Origin: Anaeroplasmataceae bacterium
GTDB lineage: Bacteria > Bacillota_I > Bacilli_A > Acholeplasmatales > Anaeroplasmataceae
Assembly (NCBI GenBank): GCA_020025015.1
Contig: JAHHSV010000004.1
Coordinates: 3,490 to 67,489 of the forward strand
DNA: 64,000 nt
Reading direction: 5' to 3'
Numbering within the stretch: position 1 is the stretch's first letter; every line of letters begins with the position of its first letter. The notes below the pieces were generated by a model that made no database searches, was not told the DNA's origin, and saw only the letters and a list, made by a program, of their open reading frames with translations. The translations under genes and the position numbers were made by a program. Positions 61,601-64,000 of this stretch are shown one piece after another.

Positions 61601-63649
61601 AATCTTTTTATTCACATCTAACAATGACAAATTGCTAAGATGAGGCTTAATAATTTTTAAAGCATCTACTAGAACATTTGGATAATATGTAAAGTTATCA
61701 AAAACACGATTCGCCAAAGTAAGCCATTCAGCCTCCTCTTTATTAGCGACTCTATAAAGTTCCAATATTCTTTGGTAAATTGAAACATTTATGCCTAAAA
61801 AATTCAATCCAAAATCGTATATATCAAGCTGCTGTTGAATTTCACCACTATATGAATTTGCAAGCAATTTATAATATTCAGAAGTTTGCAAATCTTGATA
61901 TCGATTAAGTGCAGCTTGAGCAACCAACATATAGGTAGAATTATATGTTGAACTGTAATTAACATTATTATCCTTGTCAACGCCTAAAGCTAATGGTAAA
62001 TTATTCCAATTTAATAAAAGTCTAATTGGATTCCCCTTAAACCATGTTGAATAACTATTTTTCCATCCCAAATTATTAAATCCTATACTCCAAATACCGT
62101 TTTTTCTACTGTCTTCACTATAGTAAAAAAAAGCTTCATGCCCCGGCTGATACGTTCCGACTGACGGAATTCCATGAACCTTATTGATATCTTGGGATAA
62201 TCTGGACATATTCCAGCATATTCCTCCAGCCTCCATAGCCATCCATGTTTTGGTAATATCGTTATTTGGTTTATCGGTAACAATATATTCAACATTAAAT
62301 TCCGTTAAATGATATTTTTTATCGAAAACATCTTTGTTTTTTTCATCAAAGAAACGTTGCTGAGCATAATTAGGGTTTATATATTCCATAAACGCAAATG
62401 GTTTAAAACGATCATATGGATTTTTCGGATACCTAATTTCCGAATACTCACGAAGCCAAATAATTTCTTCGTTTGAAATAGATGTATTCATAACCATTCG
62501 CATCAATTCCATATTATAGGTTTTAAATTCGTCTTTTCTTATGAATTTATTAGTATCATATAATTTTTTGTACAACTCGAATTTTCTTAAAAGCGTAGAA
62601 AAATTATTATACTTATAAGAATTAAATTTTAATGATGAAAAAACAGAATCATCTCCATAAACTACTGCTAGAGCTATCAGCATTTTTTTGTAGACAAATC
62701 CATCACCAATATTACTCAAAATGTGTTTATTTTGAGTATATAAAACATTCAAAGCCTTAAAGACATGTTGATGTTTTTTAGTATCCCCAGCTTCAAAAAG
62801 TAATCTTAAAGCATCCTTATCAGTTACTAGCCAATCAAAGGTATCCTTATATTCAGCATTTTGACTTAACAAATAATTTATGCCACTTTTACCACCTAAA
62901 CGATAAACTAAATCACGTTTTAACAAATCATCACGATGATTATTAACATTATCTGCATATTCTCTACTCTTAATTAAAGCATCATATTCAGAAATTGACT
63001 TAATATTAGGGTATTCATCTACAACACTAGTAATTGGCTTAGTAAGCATTGCATCACCATATACACTGTGATCACCTTGTTCTCCACCATTTTTATCAGC
63101 ATATAGCCTTAAATATCTATAGCCCTCAACATTTTCATATACAGTAAAGGCCTCCATTCCCGAGGTCATCTCAGGAGATTTCGCGATATCTGTCCAATTT
63201 TGCTTGTCATTTGATACTGAAATAGTAAATATCACGTTACCATTACCATTTCTACTTGCATCAACACCAAGCTTAGTATAAAACATTGGATATTTTTGAT
63301 TCCAGCTAGAAATATCATAAATTACCTGTGAGGTAGCATGAGCACCAATACTTTTAGTAAACTGCTTTACCACACCATTAACCTTTAAGGTTACCTTGCC
63401 TTGCCCATCTACTACTTGATCCTTTTTAATTTGGCCCCAGCCAACAAATGAATCAGGATTAGGCAAATAATCGATATCCGAAAGGTATACGTGCTCTTTA
63501 TTTTCTAAAGCTGCTTTCTGCATAACATTAGCATTTCTTGTTGAAGCATTAACCATAGGTAATGAACCAAAAGCGCCAACAGAAGACAAAGAAAATAGCA
63601 CTACTATAGTAGCTATAAAGCCCAAAATAATTTTTTTGATTTTTTTCAT
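58640..63649 (-). CDS. Giant NPCBM/transglutaminase-like surface protein with tandem repeats
   Basis: This 1669-residue paralogue of the 30956-34876 protein has a signal peptide (about 1-35, ending VNAST) and an NPCBM domain (about 55-205). A helical region leads to a transglutaminase-like core with Cys478 in GGICWN, His504 in PGHEAFFYY, and WSIGFNN near 520-526. A second helical region and an F5/8 type C-like domain (about 890-1025, YTKWHTKYN) follow. Next come three nearly identical 149-residue beta units (about 1028-1474) and a fourth diverged one. A membrane helix (about 1640-1663) ends in KRNKRR. Each unit pairs an MBG-like domain (VYTGKEIKQ, LAEGKDYTANY) with a KYYSDxEC domain. It lacks the Lys-rich tail of its paralogue. 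It is monocistronic, with a promoter containing an inverted repeat. Confidence 0.9.
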   Translation of the reverse strand: MKKIKKIILGFIATIVVLFSLSSVGAFGSLPMVNASTRNANVMQKAALENKEHVYLSDIDYLPNPDSFVGWGQIKKDQVVDGQGKVTLKVNGVVKQFTKSIGAHATSQVIYDISSWNQKYPMFYTKLGVDASRNGNGNVIFTISVSNDKQNWTDIAKSPEMTSGMEAFTVYENVEGYRYLRLYADKNGGEQGDHSVYGDAMLTKPITSVVDEYPNIKSISEYDALIKSREYADNVNNHRDDLLKRDLVYRLGGKSGINYLLSQNAEYKDTFDWLVTDKDALRLLFEAGDTKKHQHVFKALNVLYTQNKHILSNIGDGFVYKKMLIALAVVYGDDSVFSSLKFNSYKYNNFSTLLRKFELYKKLYDTNKFIRKDEFKTYNMELMRMVMNTSISNEEIIWLREYSEIRYPKNPYDRFKPFAFMEYINPNYAQQRFFDEKNKDVFDKKYHLTEFNVEYIVTDKPNNDITKTWMAMEAGGICWNMSRLSQDINKVHGIPSVGTYQPGHEAFFYYSEDSRKNGIWSIGFNNLGWKNSYSTWFKGNPIRLLLNWNNLPLALGVDKDNNVNYSSTYNSTYMLVAQAALNRYQDLQTSEYYKLLANSYSGEIQQQLDIYDFGLNFLGINVSIYQRILELYRVANKEEAEWLTLANRVFDNFTYYPNVLVDALKIIKPHLSNLSLLDVNKKISEKLSIASKATSANTLQPNECREIANHLMGENDVPLADFSFDGPNAGKIVINKKYDTFDFMIEYSVNGGTTWSKTSNHQIQLSQTELAQINAKDGIIVRIVGTAGDFKINIVNGKNINRAAFSENDYENRFMGDVQDLEYSYNKNDWYDYEADTRFLGDVIVFARYKSKKNMLPGEIEEFRFSLDDTEYKYVNVDRIDPAVWTGTPHEPGYDPYHMIDSSIYTKWHTKYNTFAHNKAFLIAFKEPIALKKIVYEPYESVNGRIKDVTFSVKFTSQDKNWTEIGSTTWANDAKPKEFIIPNAQKIISVMILPNHTYGTSKENNDKYVSGRRFNFFEESNDDINFNDISGLVNSFVYTGKEIKQTFTISKGGVTLAEGKDYTANYLNNTNVGVATLEIRGLGEYVINIDYKFNITKAPNGVELTIENGMPVATAKFGTPVIKYYNELECITEISEPTKNGTYYARAIVDGTKNYEGGASNVVEFTINNLINIELTDISGLVNSFVYTGKEIKQTFTISKGGVTLAEGKDYTANYLNNTNVGEATLEIRGLGSYAINIDYKFNITKAPNSVTLEKEGNTFKSTAAFGSPVVKYYSDRECKTEVSEPTKNGTYYARAIVDGTKNYEGGASNVVEFTINNLINIELTDISGLVNSFVYTGKEIKQTFTISKGGVTLAEGKDYTANYLNNTNVGEATLEIRGLGEYVINIDYKFNITKAPNGVELTIENGIPVATAKFGTPVIKYYSDKECLNPIEQPTQAGTYYVRATVEGNVNYTQAQSEVLEFVVADTPLINITNENINGIIKEAMYTGNPITMPVVVEIDGKALEKGIDYEIVYKNNVNVGTAILIVVGKGKYTGSISYEFTIKKAQSKVEIDIVDDEIKVNSTFGEPIIKYYSDKECKNEIAKPTEAGTYYVKAVIVGTDNYEGYETEPKEYVVRNAINPDVPNVEENNNNDDRTMEFIIYGSIGVAAVIGVIAIVLVIINKRNKRR
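59226..60566 (-). repeat. Three tandem 447-bp repeats in the giant surface gene
   Basis: A CTTCAGCTAAGGTTACTCC anchor recurs at 59581, 60028 and 60475, giving an exact period of 447 bp (149 codons). The MBG-like halves are almost identical at DNA level. The other halves are mosaics shared by different pairs of copies. A diverged fourth unit lies at about 58800-59225. Confidence 0.93.
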
Positions 63650-63729
63650 TATTTTTCCTCTCTTTTAACTAAAAACTGCTGTTTTTTCCATATTTATTAA
63701 TTTTTTATGTTCAAACATTAACTGCAATT

Positions 63730-63776
63730 TTATTTTTAAATTACTACATAATATCCATATATTAATTTAAAAATAA
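63730..63776 (-). promoter_or_regulatory. Leader inverted repeat of the giant surface gene
   Basis: Perfect 14-base arms TTATTTTTAAATTA and TAATTTAAAAATAA enclose a 19-base loop in the predicted 5' leader. It could be an mRNA-stability or regulatory hairpin. Confidence 0.5.
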
Positions 63777-63789
63777 CCCCATGCGATTA

Positions 63790-63818
63790 TTTATACCACT
63801 TATGACCTTAGTGGTCAA
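63790..63818 (-). promoter_or_regulatory. Promoter and operator-like repeat of the giant surface gene
   Basis: The -35 TTGACC (63813-63818), a 17-base spacer and the -10 TATAAA (63790-63795) are visible. The spacer region carries overlapping inverted repeats: ACCACT/AGTGGT (63795-63815) and TGACC/GGTCA (63803-63817). A repressor site is inferred. Confidence 0.7.
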
Positions 63819-63867
63819 TATATACGCATATACATTTATTTCTTGAATTAAGTTTTTTTGATAAAAT

Positions 63868-63896
63868 TTGCTTTTTTTGTAAATATATATTATTAT
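63868..63896 (+). promoter_or_regulatory. Promoter of the plus-strand gene at the right edge
   Basis: The -35 TTGCTT (63868-63873), a 17-base spacer and the -10 TATTAT (63891-63896) are visible. It is divergent from the giant surface gene. Confidence 0.65.
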
Positions 63897-63930
63897 TAAA
63901 TAACTAAAATTTTAAAGGGAGTAACTTTTT

Positions 63931-64000
63931 ATGAAAATTATAGGTTTTTTCTCAAATTTTTTTAAGAATCAAAAAAAACGAGAATTTTTATTTTTAGCAA
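63931..64000 (+). CDS. Start of an unidentified plus-strand gene
   Basis: An ATG at 63931 follows AAAGGGAG by 9 bases. The 23 visible codons (MKIIGFFSNFFKNQKKREF then LFLA) are open to the window edge and begin with a hydrophobic, Phe- and Lys-rich stretch. Too little is visible to name it. The gene is divergent from the giant surface gene, and a good promoter precedes it. Confidence 0.6.
   Translation, partial: MKIIGFFSNFFKNQKKREFLFLA

Overview
The window is AT-rich, low-GC Gram-positive-type chromosome. UGA is a normal stop codon: two pairs of genes overlap as ATGA (26894-26897 and 38735-38738), and a release factor 2 gene is present. Gene order matches Bacillus in several blocks: cmk/rpsA with der, yqeG-yqeH-yqeK-rsfS, ftsY-ylxM-ffh, lepB-rbgA-rnhB-topA, and yrrN-yrrO. 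Surface proteins dominate the accessory content: BspA-type leucine-rich repeats, NPCBM domains and InlB-like repeats. This fits an uncultured, host-associated member of the Bacilli near Erysipelotrichales, RF39 or Acholeplasmatales. That placement is inference. Nearly every gene is on the minus strand. The exceptions are one small gene at 14482-15225 and a gene that begins at 63931 and runs off the end. I saw no tRNA, rRNA, CRISPR array, insertion sequence or phage gene. No gene-free stretch exceeds 300 bases.

Layout. 1-2372: der (partial) and a cmk-rpsA fusion. 2505-8244: an operon with two pseudouridine synthases (one with degenerate motifs), a heterodimeric ABC exporter and a small LRR membrane protein. 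8398-14315: patatin-queH, eno, an FMN-riboswitch-controlled ribU, and gpmI. 14482-34876 is an accessory surface region. It holds an orphan plus-strand gene, a NEAT-like anchored protein, a large LRR lipoprotein, a seven-gene MoxR/DUF58/vWA operon that starts with an Ig-like lipoprotein and ends with an LRR lipoprotein, and an NPCBM/transglutaminase-like surface protein. 34935-58454: housekeeping genes for ribosome assembly, tRNA modification, SRP targeting, DNA topology, signal peptidase, FtsK, a membrane MutS-like ATPase, recX, prfB and secA. 58640-63649: a 1669-residue paralogue of the NPCBM/transglutaminase-like protein, carrying 447-bp tandem repeats.

How the parts fit. The surface region looks like one functional unit. 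The MoxR AAA+ ATPase, DUF58 protein and vWA membrane proteins form the kind of module that assembles or remodels partner proteins at the membrane. Here it is co-transcribed with exported Ig-like and LRR lipoproteins. Three promoters in the region (15269-16543 gene, 16648-19587 gene, and the MoxR operon) share a 16-bp dyad, GTTAG-N6-C(T/A)AAC, in the initially transcribed region or leader. This suggests a common regulon. eno, gpmI and the MoxR operon also carry cre-like AAGCG/AACGTT elements upstream of -35, which may tie surface expression to carbon status. Two normally adjacent gene pairs (cmk/rpsA and yqeK/rsfS) are fused in frame yet keep a start codon at the junction.
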